The notes beneath the pieces are model-generated. The model did no database searches, was not told the DNA's origin, and worked only from the letters and a program-made list of their open reading frames with translations. This document shows positions 35,538 to 44,843 of a DNA stretch of 64,000 bases, in pieces. Source of the stretch: Magnetospirillum fulvum (GTDB lineage Bacteria > Pseudomonadota > Alphaproteobacteria > Rhodospirillales > Magnetospirillaceae); contig NZ_FNWO01000009.1 of the NCBI RefSeq assembly GCF_900108475.1, positions 62,001 through 126,000 of the forward strand, given 5' to 3'. Position numbers and translations under genes: made by a program. The number at the start of each line of letters is the position of its first letter. Positions within the stretch are counted from its first letter, which is position 1.

Positions 35538-36335
35538 ATGAGCTCGCTCGCCCGCGTTTCCCTGTCTCTGGCCCGTCGCGAGATGGTGCGCTTTTTCCGT
35601 CAGCCGCAACGGGTGATCGGAACCATCGCCCAACCGCTGCTGTTCTGGCTGTTCCTCGGCTTTGGCTTCGCCGGATCGTTTCGCATTCCGGGGATGGAGA
35701 ACGTCACCTATCTCGAATATTTCTATCCCGGCGTCATGCTGATGCTGATGCTGTTTTCGGCGGTGTTCTCGACGATCACGATCATCGAGGACCGCGATGC
35801 CGGATTCCTTCAGGGCGTTCTGGTCGCGCCGGTGTCTCGGCTGGCGATCGTGCTGGGCAAGGTGATCGGAGCCACCTCGATCGCGCTGATCCAGACGATG
35901 ATCTTTCTCGCCGCCGCCCCGCTGCTGGGGCTGACGCTGGGACTGGGCAGTCTGGCGATGGTGGTGGGCGGCTTCGTGCTGGCGGGGGTCGGCTTCTCGA
36001 CGCTGGGCTTTTTGCTGGCGTGGGGGATGCGTTCGACCGCCGCCTTCCATGCCGTGATGATGGTGTTCCTGATGCCGCTGTGGATGCTGTCGGGCGCGCT
36101 GTTCCCGCTCGATAACGTGCCGATGGCGATGAAGGCGGTGATGCTGGTCAATCCGGTCAGCCACGCGCTCGAAATCATTCGCGCGCCGTTCTATGCCGAA
36201 CCGGCCGCCTTGCTGACGGACTCGCATTACCTGCTGGCGCTGGCGATTTCGGTGGTGTGGGCGGTGGGTGGCTTGGCTCTGTCGATGATCCGGGTTAATC
36301 GCCGCGAGACCGGATTGGCTCCGAAAGCCTCTTAA
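35538..36335 (+). CDS. ABC-2 type permease
   Basis: 265 residues, six predicted membrane helices and the central segment LQGVLVAPVSRLAIVLGK plus GALFPLDNVP, both typical of ABC2_membrane proteins of the DrrB/NodJ group. It forms the channel for the ATPase encoded 12 nt upstream. GAGGA precedes the ATG. The stop lies 9 nt from a converging hypothetical gene. Confidence 0.9.
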   Translation: MSSLARVSLSLARREMVRFFRQPQRVIGTIAQPLLFWLFLGFGFAGSFRIPGMENVTYLEYFYPGVMLMLMLFSAVFSTITIIEDRDAGFLQGVLVAPVSRLAIVLGKVIGATSIALIQTMIFLAAAPLLGLTLGLGSLAMVVGGFVLAGVGFSTLGFLLAWGMRSTAAFHAVMMVFLMPLWMLSGALFPLDNVPMAMKAVMLVNPVSHALEIIRAPFYAEPAALLTDSHYLLALAISVVWAVGGLALSMIRVNRRETGLAPKAS

Positions 36336-36344
36336 AGCCCGGGG

Positions 36345-36605
36345 TTAGGCCAGGGCGGTCGTTTTGGTTTCACCGCTCATCGTGGCGACATCGGCCAGTT
36401 CGGCGGAATCGAACATCATCGTCATCTGGTCGGGCGAAAGCGTTCCCTCGGCGCACAATTCGCGCACCAGCGCGGCCAGGGAATCGCGATCCGGACAGGA
36501 GGGAGCCGGGGTTGACCGAACCGAGTCCCGCTGGCTTTGCGGGCTGGACGCGAAATAGCCGCCGATCGCAAGCTCCAGCCAGTCGGGGGCGATGTCGAAG
36601 GTCAT
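36345..36605 (-). CDS. Small hypothetical protein
   Basis: 86 residues from ATG 36605, which has AAGGAG 9 nt upstream. The first 20 residues (MTFDIAPDWLELAIGGYFAS) look amphipathic, and the rest is acidic with a helix-like SLAALVRELCAEGTLSPDQM. No family recognised. Divergent from the gapR gene with a 236-bp gap. Confidence 0.6.
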   Translation of the reverse strand: MTFDIAPDWLELAIGGYFASSPQSQRDSVRSTPAPSCPDRDSLAALVRELCAEGTLSPDQMTMMFDSAELADVATMSGETKTTALA

Positions 36606-36841
36606 GCCGGGGAACTCCTTGCCGGGTCGGCGGTTTTTCTCCAAGAGAGTGCAGCAAACGCCATGCCAGCTCCGAACCCCAGACTTTCCGCCAGGTTCGG
36701 CTGGGGCAGGGGAGGGCGCGGCAGGAATGACCCGGCAGGATTTGCCGGGAGCGGGAGTCCAGGCGCTCCGCGACCGGCTTGAACCGGGGCCAAGCCTTGG
36801 CTATGGTCGGCAACTTGCTTTCATCTCTAGGACCGCGCTTC

Positions 36842-37105
36842 ATGAGCGAAGACACCAGCAACAACGAAATCGGCGGTATTGCCGCCGACGCCCTTCGCCA
36901 GTTCGTCGACCGGATCGAACGGTTGGAGGATGAGAAGAAGGGGCTGTCCGACGACATTAAGGACGTCTATGGCCAAGCCAAGTCGCAGGGCTTCGACGTC
37001 AAGGTTCTGCGTAAGATCATTTCGCTGCGCAAGAAGGACCGTCAGGAGCGCGAGGAGGAGGAACAGATTCTCGCCCTCTATCTCGCCGCTTTGGGCGAAG
37101 CCTGA
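36842..37105 (+). CDS. gapR: GapR (DUF2312) nucleoid-associated protein
   Basis: 87 residues, almost all coiled coil and helix: [17 protein letters not shown], then [19 protein letters not shown] and an acidic [15 protein letters not shown] segment. This matches the alphaproteobacterial DUF2312 family, whose Caulobacter member GapR binds overtwisted AT-rich DNA and stimulates topoisomerases. ATG 36842 follows AGGA; an upstream in-frame ATG is not family-like. Adjacent genes are unrelated. Confidence 0.92.
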   Translation: MSEDTSNNEIGGIAADALRQFVDRIERLEDEKKGLSDDIKDVYGQAKSQGFDVKVLRKIISLRKKDRQEREEEEQILALYLAALGEA

Positions 37106-37114
37106 CCCCAGGGC

Positions 37115-38260
37115 TCAGCACGCGGCGGGGACGGCCTGTCCGTCCCCGGCCCGTCGCCCGTTGGCGCGGGCCACCAGATCCTCCCAGCTATCCGCCTGAT
37201 CGGCCCGCCGTTCGGCGGTGCCGACGGTGACCATCAGCGGCCGTCCATCCGGGCGCGGACCCAGTCCGGCCGCGCACATCCGCTCCATTGCGCCGGATGC
37301 GCCGGGGCCGCCGGAATTGGGCATCATCGCCAGAAAGACCGAATCGTCCCAGCGGATCAGCAGGTCGCCGCGCCGCAGCACCTGCCTGAGCGCCAAAGCG
37401 ACGGTGCCGACCGCGCCATCGCCTTCGTCGGGGCCGTATTGTTCGGCCAGCGCGGCCAGATCCTCGATTCGGACCAGGGCCACGGCCAGCGGCGCTTCGA
37501 CCCGCTGGGCGGTGATGAAGCTTTGCGCCAGCAGGATTTCGCCGATCCGGCGGCTGTAGGTTGCGGTGACGGGATCGAACGCGCCTTCATCGACCAGACG
37601 GGCGAGAAAGCTCAATTGGCTCATCCCGGCCAGGGTCGCCACCACCGTCAACAGCAGCAGCAGCCATTGCGCCCCCAGATGCGAGGCAAACGGCAGCAAT
37701 TGGGAACTCATCAATCCGGTCAGCAGGTAGGCCAGCAGCGGGGCGAGGCCGAGCAGCGCCCCTTCCAACGCCGAAATCGGGAACATCGCCAGACCGGCGA
37801 CCATCACGAACGGCAGGAAGGCATAACCGGCGGCGACCACCTGCTGCTCGGGACTGAGCAGGGGGAATTGGGCCAGCAGCGGGTGGCTTATCAGAAAGAA
37901 CAGGGTGGGGATCGCCAACAGCCACACCAGGGACAGGGTGGCGGCATGGGAACTGTCGGTGCGGCGGAACGACAAAGCGAGCATGACGAAGGCGACGCTG
38001 GCCAGCACGCGCAACGCGGCGAGATAAAGCGCCATCGTCGTCTTGAAGATCGCGAGATCGAGCGGAATCCACAGCAGGGTCAGCACGGCGAAGACGGTGG
38101 CGACGAGACGGACCCGTCCCAGAATCAATCGGGCGCGGCGACGGCGTAAATCCTCGCTCAGTCCGATCGGCGTCAACAGGGCAATCACCGACTTGACCGG
38201 AGCTGCGGTCAGCGCCACGCGGACTTTGTCCCTCCACCCTGTGCCCACCGAAATCGTCAC
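37115..38260 (-). CDS. Six-helix membrane protein with degenerate GGDEF domain
   Basis: 381 residues from GTG 38260 with GGGGGATG just upstream. Six membrane helices (about 50-215) precede a GGDEF-like domain in which the catalytic signature reads WDDSVFL instead of GG(D/E)EF and the substrate-binding residues are not kept. It is unlikely to make cyclic-di-GMP and may act as a receptor or a signalling scaffold. The stop is 9 nt from gapR on the opposite strand, with a GC-rich hairpin (37127-37147) inside its last codons. Confidence 0.75.
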   Translation of the reverse strand: MTISVGTGWRDKVRVALTAAPVKSVIALLTPIGLSEDLRRRRARLILGRVRLVATVFAVLTLLWIPLDLAIFKTTMALYLAALRVLASVAFVMLALSFRRTDSSHAATLSLVWLLAIPTLFFLISHPLLAQFPLLSPEQQVVAAGYAFLPFVMVAGLAMFPISALEGALLGLAPLLAYLLTGLMSSQLLPFASHLGAQWLLLLLTVVATLAGMSQLSFLARLVDEGAFDPVTATYSRRIGEILLAQSFITAQRVEAPLAVALVRIEDLAALAEQYGPDEGDGAVGTVALALRQVLRRGDLLIRWDDSVFLAMMPNSGGPGASGAMERMCAAGLGPRPDGRPLMVTVGTAERRADQADSWEDLVARANGRRAGDGQAVPAAC

Positions 38261-38553
38261 CCATCCCCCGTGCCGAAAGATCGTCTTTCGACCCTACCTT
38301 TGGGCCGGAAGGGTTGCAAGGGAAACAACCCTCGTCCCCGTTGTCGCACAGCCCTTTCGCAACGGCTTAAAATTGCCTATGAAATAGGCCGGTGCGCCGC
38401 AATCCGATGCACAGCAATCGGGCTGTCGATCGGAAAATGGCGGAAAACCAGGGGCTAGCCTTCGGCATATATATTGCTGAAGCGACTTACGTTATCACGA
38501 CGGGCTACATTACGTTTCATGGTGTGCCGGGCATTGCAAGATGGGGGAACCGG

Positions 38554-39585
38554 ATGATCGATCAATTGCTGGAAATCACGGGGGGCGTTGCTCAGGCGGC
38601 CGATGATAAAATCCGCCGGATCAACGGCATCACCCGGCGATCCCGAATGCTGGCGCTGAATGCCACCATCGAAGCCAACCGGGTCGGCACCCTGGGACGC
38701 GGGTTCGCCGTCGTCGCCGACGAGGTCAAGTCGATTTCGAACGAGATTTCCCTGCTGACCGGATCGTTGCAAACCGATCTGCGCGGTCGGCTCGACCACC
38801 TGTCCCAGTTCGGAGCCGAAATGGCCGCCCGCATCCGTGAGGTTCAGGGCGAACGCCTGTCCGACCTCGCCCACAACACCGTCGAGATCATCGACCGCAA
38901 CCTTTATGAGCGCTCGTGCGACGTTCGTTGGTGGGCGACCGATGCCGCTGTGGTCGATTGCGCCGCCGATCCCCGCTCCCACGATCTGTGCGCCGAAGCC
39001 AGCCGCCGCTTGGGGGTGATCCTCGATTCCTACACGGTCTATCTCGATTTGTGGGTGGCCGATGCCAATGGCAAGGTGATCGCCAACGGTCGCCCCGGCC
39101 GCTATCCGGGCGCGGTCGGCACCGACGTTTCGGGCCAGTCCTGGTTCCGCGAGGCGATGGCGACGGCCAGCGGGTCGGATTTCGCCGTCGTCGATATCGA
39201 GCGGGCCAACGGTCTTAGCCACTCGATGGTGGCGACCTATGCCACCGCGATCCGCGAGGGCGGCGAGGTCAACGCCCGCCCGATCGGCGCGTTGGGGATT
39301 TTCTTCGATTGGCAGAGCCAGGCCCAGGCCGTCGTCGATGGTGTCCGCCTCGCCCCCGAGGACAAGGCGCGCAGCCGCTGCCTGCTGCTGGATTCCCGCC
39401 ACCGGGTGATTGCCGCCTCGGACCAGCGCGGCGTGCTGACCGAAATCTTTCCGCTGCGGACCGCGTCGGGGACGATTGGTTATTACAGCGACCTCGACAG
39501 CAACCTTGTCGCCTATGCCCGAACCCCCGGTTACGAGACCTATGCCGGTTTGGGCTGGTACGGCGTCATCGTCCAGCAACAATAG
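38554..39585 (+). CDS. Cytosolic MCP-hairpin protein with C-terminal Cache domain
   Basis: 343 residues with no membrane helix. The N-terminus carries the tip of an MCP signalling hairpin (SRMLALNATIEANRVGT and GRGFAVVADEVKSIS, about 30-70), and the C-terminal 220 residues form a Cache-like sensor (SYTVYLDLWVADANGKVIAN, TDVSGQSWFREAM). This reverses the usual MCP order. GGGGGAA selects ATG 38554 over the longer frame at 38392. It could join a chemoreceptor array or a cytosolic signalling cluster; the ligand is unknown. Confidence 0.78.
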   Translation: MIDQLLEITGGVAQAADDKIRRINGITRRSRMLALNATIEANRVGTLGRGFAVVADEVKSISNEISLLTGSLQTDLRGRLDHLSQFGAEMAARIREVQGERLSDLAHNTVEIIDRNLYERSCDVRWWATDAAVVDCAADPRSHDLCAEASRRLGVILDSYTVYLDLWVADANGKVIANGRPGRYPGAVGTDVSGQSWFREAMATASGSDFAVVDIERANGLSHSMVATYATAIREGGEVNARPIGALGIFFDWQSQAQAVVDGVRLAPEDKARSRCLLLDSRHRVIAASDQRGVLTEIFPLRTASGTIGYYSDLDSNLVAYARTPGYETYAGLGWYGVIVQQQ

Positions 39586-39666
39586 CCCCAGACCGGCTTG
39601 CGTCCGGGCCGTCAAGCCGGTATCACAATTCCCTTCGGAAGGTGGACGCGGGACCAGGGGGGAACG

Positions 39667-40110
39667 ATGACCGACCACGCCAAGGCTCAGGCCCTGGCCG
39701 ACCGTGTGGGCGCGGCGATCCGTGAGCGCGACAATTCCTCGCGCTTTCTGGGTGTCTCGCTCGATGCGATCGGCCCCGGTTACGCCCGCCTGTCGATGAC
39801 CGTCACCGAAGCGATGTTGAACGGCGTCGGAATCTGCCATGGCGGCTTCACCTACAAGCTGGCCGACGACGCCTTCGCCTATGCCTGCAATTCCCATGGC
39901 CGTATCGCTGTCGGCCAGCATTGCACCATCTCCTATCCCGCCGCTGCCCATCTGGGCGACCGCCTGACCGCCGAAGGCCGCGAGGTCTTTCGCAAGGGGC
40001 GGAGCGGAACCTATGACGTCACCGTCACCACCCAGACCGGCGACGTGGTGGCCCTGTTCCGTGGCCAGTGCCGCATCCTCGACGGCCATATTCTCGAGGG
40101 AAATCCCTGA
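39667..40110 (+). CDS. paaI: PaaI hydroxyphenylacetyl-CoA thioesterase
   Basis: 147 residues, a single hotdog fold. The active-site stretch GICHGGFTYKLADDAF (HGG plus the catalytic Asp) is typical of PaaI. It releases CoA from dead-end phenylacetyl-CoA derivatives. AGGGGGGAA precedes ATG 39667. The next gene is phenylacetate-CoA ligase, which supports the assignment, but the epoxidase genes paaABCE are absent from the window, so the pathway may be anaerobic or encoded elsewhere. Confidence 0.9.
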   Translation: MTDHAKAQALADRVGAAIRERDNSSRFLGVSLDAIGPGYARLSMTVTEAMLNGVGICHGGFTYKLADDAFAYACNSHGRIAVGQHCTISYPAAAHLGDRLTAEGREVFRKGRSGTYDVTVTTQTGDVVALFRGQCRILDGHILEGNP

Positions 40111-40203
40111 TGCCCGCCAAGACGGCGCCCGCCGCCCGGCCATCGCCCGCGTCCGCTCTCCGCATCCGGGAGCGGCCTCATACCCGCAAGGGAGGAAGTG
40201 TCC

Positions 40204-41532
40204 TTGTCCACCAGTCCTGATCGCCGCAGCCCGCCGTCTCCAGAGATTCTCGACCCGATCGAGACCGCCAGCCGCGACGAGATTATCGCCCTCCAGACCC
40301 GGCGGATGAAGTGGTCGCTGAACCACGCTTACACCAATGTCGAGCATTTCCGGCTGCGCTGTCAGGTCAAGGGCGTTCATCCCGACGACTTTACCGAGTT
40401 GAAGGATCTGGCCCTCTTCCCCTTCACCTCGAAGGACGATCTGCGCCAGACCTATCCCTTCGGCATGTTCGCGGTGCCGATGGACGAGGTGGTCCGGGTC
40501 CATGCCAGTTCGGGCACCACCGGCAAGCCGACCGTGGTCGGCTATACCCGCAACGACATCGACATGTGGGCCGAAGTGGTCGCCCGCTCGATCCGCGCCG
40601 CGGGCGGTCGCCGCGGTGACAAGTGCCATGTCTCGTATGGCTATGGCCTGTTCACCGGTGGGCTGGGCGCGCATTACGGCGCGGAGAAGCTGGGCTGCAC
40701 CGTAATCCCGATGTCGGGCGGCCAGACCGAGAAGCAGATCCAGCTGATCATGGATTTCAAGCCCGAGATCATCATGGTCACCCCCAGCTACATGCTGGCG
40801 ATGGCCGACGCGATGGACCGGATGGGGATCGGGGCCAAGAACAGCCCGCTGAAGATCGGCATTTTCGGGGCCGAACCCTGGACCGGGGCGATGCGCGGCG
40901 AGATCGAGGCCCGGCTGGGGATCGACGCGATCGACATCTATGGCCTGTCCGAAGTGATCGGGCCGGGCGTCGCCAGCGAATGCATCGAGACCAAGGACGG
41001 CCCGCATCTGTGGGAAGACCATTTCTATCCCGAGGTGATCGACCCCACCACCGGCGAGGTGCTGCCCGACGGCCATATGGGCGAACTGGTCTTTACCAGC
41101 CTGACCAAGGAAGCGATGCCGGTGATCCGCTATCGCACCCGCGATCTGACCATGCTGCTGCCCGGCACCGCGCGCAGCTTCCGTCGTATGGGAAAGATCA
41201 CCGGCCGGTCGGACGACATGCTGATTATCCGCGGCGTCAATCTGTTCCCGACCCAGATCGAGGAAATGGTGCTGCGCGATGCCCGCCTGTCGCCGCATTA
41301 CCAGATCGAGGTCTCGCGCGAGAACCACCTCGATCAGGTGACGGTCAATGTCGAGTTGCGGGCCGATCAGACTCCCGACACCAGCCTCAACGACTCGATC
41401 ACCCGCGACCTGCAACACCGGATCAAGGCGCTGATCGGCATCACCACCCGGGTTCGGGTGCTGCTGCCCGACTCGATCGAACGCTCGATGGGCAAGGCCC
41501 GCCGGGTGATCGACATGCGTCTGCCGGGCTGA
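40204..41532 (+). CDS. paaK: Phenylacetate-CoA ligase
   Basis: 442 residues. The adenylate-forming motifs SSGTTGKPTV, YGLSEVIGPGVA and YRTRDL, and the C-terminal RSDDMLIIRGVNLFPTQIEE, identify PaaK, which activates phenylacetate with ATP and CoA. The start is set by GGAGGA at 40191-40196: GTG 40198 is only 1 nt away, so TTG 40204, 7 nt away, is preferred. It follows paaI by 93 nt and precedes the amidohydrolase gene by 46 nt. Confidence 0.94.
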   Translation: MSTSPDRRSPPSPEILDPIETASRDEIIALQTRRMKWSLNHAYTNVEHFRLRCQVKGVHPDDFTELKDLALFPFTSKDDLRQTYPFGMFAVPMDEVVRVHASSGTTGKPTVVGYTRNDIDMWAEVVARSIRAAGGRRGDKCHVSYGYGLFTGGLGAHYGAEKLGCTVIPMSGGQTEKQIQLIMDFKPEIIMVTPSYMLAMADAMDRMGIGAKNSPLKIGIFGAEPWTGAMRGEIEARLGIDAIDIYGLSEVIGPGVASECIETKDGPHLWEDHFYPEVIDPTTGEVLPDGHMGELVFTSLTKEAMPVIRYRTRDLTMLLPGTARSFRRMGKITGRSDDMLIIRGVNLFPTQIEEMVLRDARLSPHYQIEVSRENHLDQVTVNVELRADQTPDTSLNDSITRDLQHRIKALIGITTRVRVLLPDSIERSMGKARRVIDMRLPG

Positions 41533-41578
41533 AGCGACGGGGTCGAAATTGGGGGGGCCGCCGCGCTATAGTTCTGGG

Positions 41579-42382
41579 ATGCTGACTTTTCTTCCCGAGA
41601 GCGATCCGCGCGGCTCCGCCGATCCCGCTCCCTTCAGTCTGGTCGAGGGCCATCCCGACGCCCGGGTTCTGGTGGTGTGCGACCATGCCTCGGCGGCGAT
41701 TCCGTCAGACTATGGCGATCTGGGCCTTGGTCCCGCCGACCGGCTCAGCCATATCGCCTGGGATTGCGGCGCGGCCGAGGTCGCCTGTGAACTGGCGGCT
41801 CGTCTTGGCTGTCCGGCGGTGCTGGGCGGGGTCAGTCGGCTGGTGATTGATTGCAACCGCCAGCCGGGCGATCCCTCCTCGATTCCTTCTGTGTCCGGGG
41901 GCATCGAGGTTCCGGGCAACCGGGCGGTCGATGAGGCCGAAGCCGACCGCCGCGCCGAGCGCTGGTTCTGGCCCTATCATACCTGCATCGGCACCCAGAT
42001 CGGCCATCTGTGGCGGCATGGCACCCCGCCGGTGCTGATCGGGCTGCACAGCTTTACCCCGCATCTGCTGGGGCAGGAACCGCGCCCCTGGCATGTCGGC
42101 GTGCTGTGGAACCGCGATCCCCGGCTGGCACGTCCGGTCCTGGCCGGGCTGCGGGCGCGTCCCGATTTGATCGTCGGCGACAACCAGCCTTATTCCGGCC
42201 GCGAGATCAATTACACCCTCGACACCCATGCCGGGGCTGCCGGGCTGCCCAATTTGTCGTTCGAAATCCGTCAGGATTTGCTGGCCGAACCGGGCGCTGC
42301 CGCCGCCTGGGCGGCAGTGCTGGCCGACATGCTGGCTCCGGTGCTGGCCGATCCCGCCCTGTATCGGGCCGAGGTCTATTGA
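41579..42382 (+). CDS. N-formylglutamate amidohydrolase family protein
   Basis: 267 residues. VCDHASAAIP near residue 34, the metal site region HIAWDCGAAEVA, LVIDCNRQPGD and GLHSFTPHL match the N-formylglutamate amidohydrolase (HutG/FGase) family. Some members hydrolyse N-formyl-glutamate from histidine breakdown, but no hut genes are near, so the substrate is open. The stop overlaps the next start (TGATG). The ribosome-binding site is weak. Confidence 0.87.
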   Translation: MLTFLPESDPRGSADPAPFSLVEGHPDARVLVVCDHASAAIPSDYGDLGLGPADRLSHIAWDCGAAEVACELAARLGCPAVLGGVSRLVIDCNRQPGDPSSIPSVSGGIEVPGNRAVDEAEADRRAERWFWPYHTCIGTQIGHLWRHGTPPVLIGLHSFTPHLLGQEPRPWHVGVLWNRDPRLARPVLAGLRARPDLIVGDNQPYSGREINYTLDTHAGAAGLPNLSFEIRQDLLAEPGAAAAWAAVLADMLAPVLADPALYRAEVY

Positions 42383-42801
42383 TGTCGCGGTCCTATCCCG
42401 ACCATCCCTTGCCGGGAGTGCTGGCCCTGCTCGAACGCGGCGACACTTTGTTGATGGTGCTCCGCGCCCACGAACCCGACCGAGGCAAATGGGGCTTTCC
42501 CGGCGGGTTGATCGAATTGGGCGAGACGGTGGGCGAGGCCGCGCTGCGCGAATTGCGCGAGGAAACCGGGCTGGACGCCCAGGCCGGGCCGGTGATCGAC
42601 GTGTTCGATGTGATCGACCGCGACGAGGCCGGGCGGGTCCGCTATCACTTTGTCCTCAACGTCGTCCGTTGTCGCTGGCTGGGCGGCGAGGCGGTGTCCG
42701 GGGACGCCGCCGCCGCGATCGGCTGGTTCGACCGGGCCGATCTGCGTGACGGCGATCCGCGCTTTAGCGTCAATGTCGGTCGGCTGGCCCGGTTACCCTG
42801 A
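42382..42801 (+). CDS. Nudix hydrolase
   Basis: 139 residues. A complete Nudix box G-x5-E-x7-R-E-L-R-E-E-T-G-L lies at about residues 41-63 (GLIELGETVGEAALRELREE). It hydrolyses a nucleoside diphosphate linked to another group; the substrate is unknown, though ADP-ribose and NTP-cleaning enzymes look similar. It overlaps the upstream gene by one base (TGATG). A MITE-like element begins 18 nt after its stop. Confidence 0.92.
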   Translation: MSRSYPDHPLPGVLALLERGDTLLMVLRAHEPDRGKWGFPGGLIELGETVGEAALRELREETGLDAQAGPVIDVFDVIDRDEAGRVRYHFVLNVVRCRWLGGEAVSGDAAAAIGWFDRADLRDGDPRFSVNVGRLARLP

Positions 42802-42819
42802 CGGGAGGGGGCTTAGAAC

Positions 42820-43122
42820 GTCGGTCGTGAAAAAGTCCTTCGGCCTTTGGCCTCAGTGTACTTTTCCCCGGTTCAAAAAGAATCCCCGTGCTCAATCAAG
42901 CTTTCCGCGCGGGGATGGATTTGGTTCCCTCCGAGGCCGATGGGCGACGCCCACGGCTTCGGAGGCGGGATTTCACCAGTTTTGCGCGCTTAAGCGGCGC
43001 AAGGCTGGTGAAACAGACAACACGAAAAATGGGCGCTGGGCCGCCCCTAGCCCATTTTTCTCCTTTTAATCCAACGGGAAAAAGTACACCGAGCGACAGC
43101 GAGGGACTTTTTCGCGGGAGAC
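42820..43122. mobile_element. MITE-like non-coding element with terminal inverted repeats
   Basis: 303 bp with no gene. The ends are imperfect inverted repeats of about 45 bp beginning GTCnnnCGnGAAAAAGTCC, and TAGAAC is repeated directly on both sides (42814-42819, 43123-43128) as a likely 6-bp target duplication. Inside are three hairpins: 42928-42965, 42971-43013 (TTTCACCAG / CTGGTGAAA) and 43025-43059 (AAAAATGGGC / GCCCATTTTT). Removing the element with one TAGAAC restores a TAA stop for the converging gene, which supports insertion. Confidence 0.7.
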
Positions 43123-43547
43123 TAGAACAAATAATTCATCACGCTGCCCGGCCGGACCGTGGTCGGCGAGGTGATGCGGATGCTCTGTTCATAGATGCCG
43201 ATGCCGCGCAGCACCTGATCGAGGAACAGGGTCGAGAACGATTCCGACGAATCGTCGTCCAAGGCGCTCTCGGAGAGCAGCAGCTTGCCAAACTCGCTAC
43301 GCCACAACGGGGTATCCTGGCGTTCGCGTGAGTCGCGCTGACGGCCGCCATCGGGGCTGACGCTCGATTCCTGCTGATAGCGCAGCAGGGTTTCCTCGCC
43401 CAGACCGGTTTGGTGGGCGTAATCAAGCCGTTCGACATCCTCGCGCGAGGTGGACGCGACATTCCGACCGCCGGAGCCGATGCGGGCTGTTGCCGCTGCG
43501 ACGCCGGACGCGGAAACCGCGCTGACCTGTTTCGTGCTGAGTGCCAT
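43122..43547 (-). CDS. Hypothetical protein
   Basis: 141 residues, no membrane segment. The N-terminal 30 residues are Ala/Ser-rich and low complexity. A C-terminal part (FSTLFLDQVLRGIGIYEQSIRIT) looks helical. No family recognised. AGGTGG precedes ATG 43547. The last base of its TAG stop comes from the adjacent MITE-like element; before insertion the stop would have been TAA. Confidence 0.6.
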   Translation of the reverse strand: MALSTKQVSAVSASGVAAATARIGSGGRNVASTSREDVERLDYAHQTGLGEETLLRYQQESSVSPDGGRQRDSRERQDTPLWRSEFGKLLLSESALDDDSSESFSTLFLDQVLRGIGIYEQSIRITSPTTVRPGSVMNYLF

Positions 43548-43668
43548 TGCGCCACCTGGGCGAACTTATAGACAGAGTAACCCAGCCCCACATTAGCCAT
43601 CGCGTTCGCAAAATGGAAGGCTGAACAGAGATTTGTCTTGCCCATCAGTCGCCGGGTGCTCGATGCCC

Positions 43669-44514
43669 TCAGTCGCCAAGCGGGGCGGCCGATCCGATCC
43701 CGTCTTCCGTGCCGCCAAAGCCCTTGGCCGCCAGCCAGGCAAGGATGCGGTCGGCGGTCGGCTGCCACCAGGCCGAATCCAGCATCAGCCCGTGCGGGGC
43801 ACCGTCGAGAATCTCGAGGTCGGCTTTATAGAACGCGGCGGCCTCGCGCAGATCGGCGGTGGGGATCATCGGATCGGCGCTTCCCCCCAGCACCAGCACC
43901 GGGCGGGCGGTGACGGGGCGGGGCGGCGGCGGCGGGGTCATCAGGTCGAGGCTGATCGTATGCGACTCGGTCTGGAATTGGGGGAGCAGACGGGCGACCT
44001 CGGCCTCGGGGGTGGCGTCGGACAGGATCGCCCGGCGGATCGCATCGCCGGTCACCGCCGACGGCCCCAGGCTTTGCAGCAGCCCGAACTGGATCATCAG
44101 ATCGGGCGCGGTCATCATCAGGGTCATCGCCGAATTGGCCAGACCCGAGGGGGGGACGCTGGCCATCAGCACCAGGGCGGCGACCGTATCGCCGTCGCCG
44201 AAGCAATGTTGGGCGACGATGCCGCCCATCGAATGGCCGACCAGGATGCAGTGGCCGCCCAGATGGGCGATCGCGGCGCGAACGTCCTCGACATAATCGG
44301 ACAACGAGGCAAAGGCGAGATCGCCCTCGCTGTCGCCATGACCGCGCAGCGACACCGCATAGGCGGCGAATCCGGCCCTGGCGAAATAGGGCAGGAAGGT
44401 TTCCGCCCACACCCAGGCCCCGCAATACGAGCCATGGACGAACAGGATCGGCAGCCGTCCCGGAACCGCCGTCGCAGGCCGGGCGTGCAGCAATTCAAGG
44501 CGGGGGGCGCTCAC
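43669..44514 (-). CDS. Alpha/beta hydrolase
   Basis: 281 residues. The oxyanion stretch HGSYCGAWVW (27-36), the nucleophile elbow GHSMGG with Ser95, an Asp in GGSADPM and a His in APHGLML complete the catalytic triad. Probably an esterase or lipase-like enzyme of unknown substrate. GTG 44514 overlaps the upstream stop (GTGA), so it is translationally coupled to the small conserved gene before it. Confidence 0.88.
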   Translation of the reverse strand: MSAPRLELLHARPATAVPGRLPILFVHGSYCGAWVWAETFLPYFARAGFAAYAVSLRGHGDSEGDLAFASLSDYVEDVRAAIAHLGGHCILVGHSMGGIVAQHCFGDGDTVAALVLMASVPPSGLANSAMTLMMTAPDLMIQFGLLQSLGPSAVTGDAIRRAILSDATPEAEVARLLPQFQTESHTISLDLMTPPPPPRPVTARPVLVLGGSADPMIPTADLREAAAFYKADLEILDGAPHGLMLDSAWWQPTADRILAWLAAKGFGGTEDGIGSAAPLGD

Positions 44515-44843
44515 AGGCCCAACACGCGTCTGATCCGGGCGAACAGGCCGGGAGGTGGGGATTGCGTCGCCGCCTTGGGGCGAGGGTAAGGCGGCGGCGG
44601 GGACGCGCGGCGGGGTGGCTTTCCCGCCGGTTTCCAGTTCGGATTGCTATAAGCGTGGATCAGCCGAAAGCCGCCATCCTCGCGCACGGCGTAATAGGCC
44701 ACCTTGCGCAGGGTCGGATCGGCCTGACAGCGCCGCCGGGCGTCGGCATCGGCCCCCTCGCGATCGACGATGTCGGTGGAATAATCCAGTCGGCCCTCGC
44801 GCAGATCCTGACCGTCTTTGCAGCTATAGATCTCGGTGACCAT
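44511..44843 (-). CDS. Small conserved hypothetical protein
   Basis: 110 residues. The folded N-terminal part ([39 protein letters not shown]) is followed by a Pro-rich basic tail. It resembles uncharacterised proteins I associate with Magnetospirillum-type genomes, without known function. It overlaps the hydrolase gene by 4 nt and is divergent from htpX. Confidence 0.65.
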   Translation of the reverse strand: MVTEIYSCKDGQDLREGRLDYSTDIVDREGADADARRRCQADPTLRKVAYYAVREDGGFRLIHAYSNPNWKPAGKPPRRASPPPPYPRPKAATQSPPPGLFARIRRVLGL

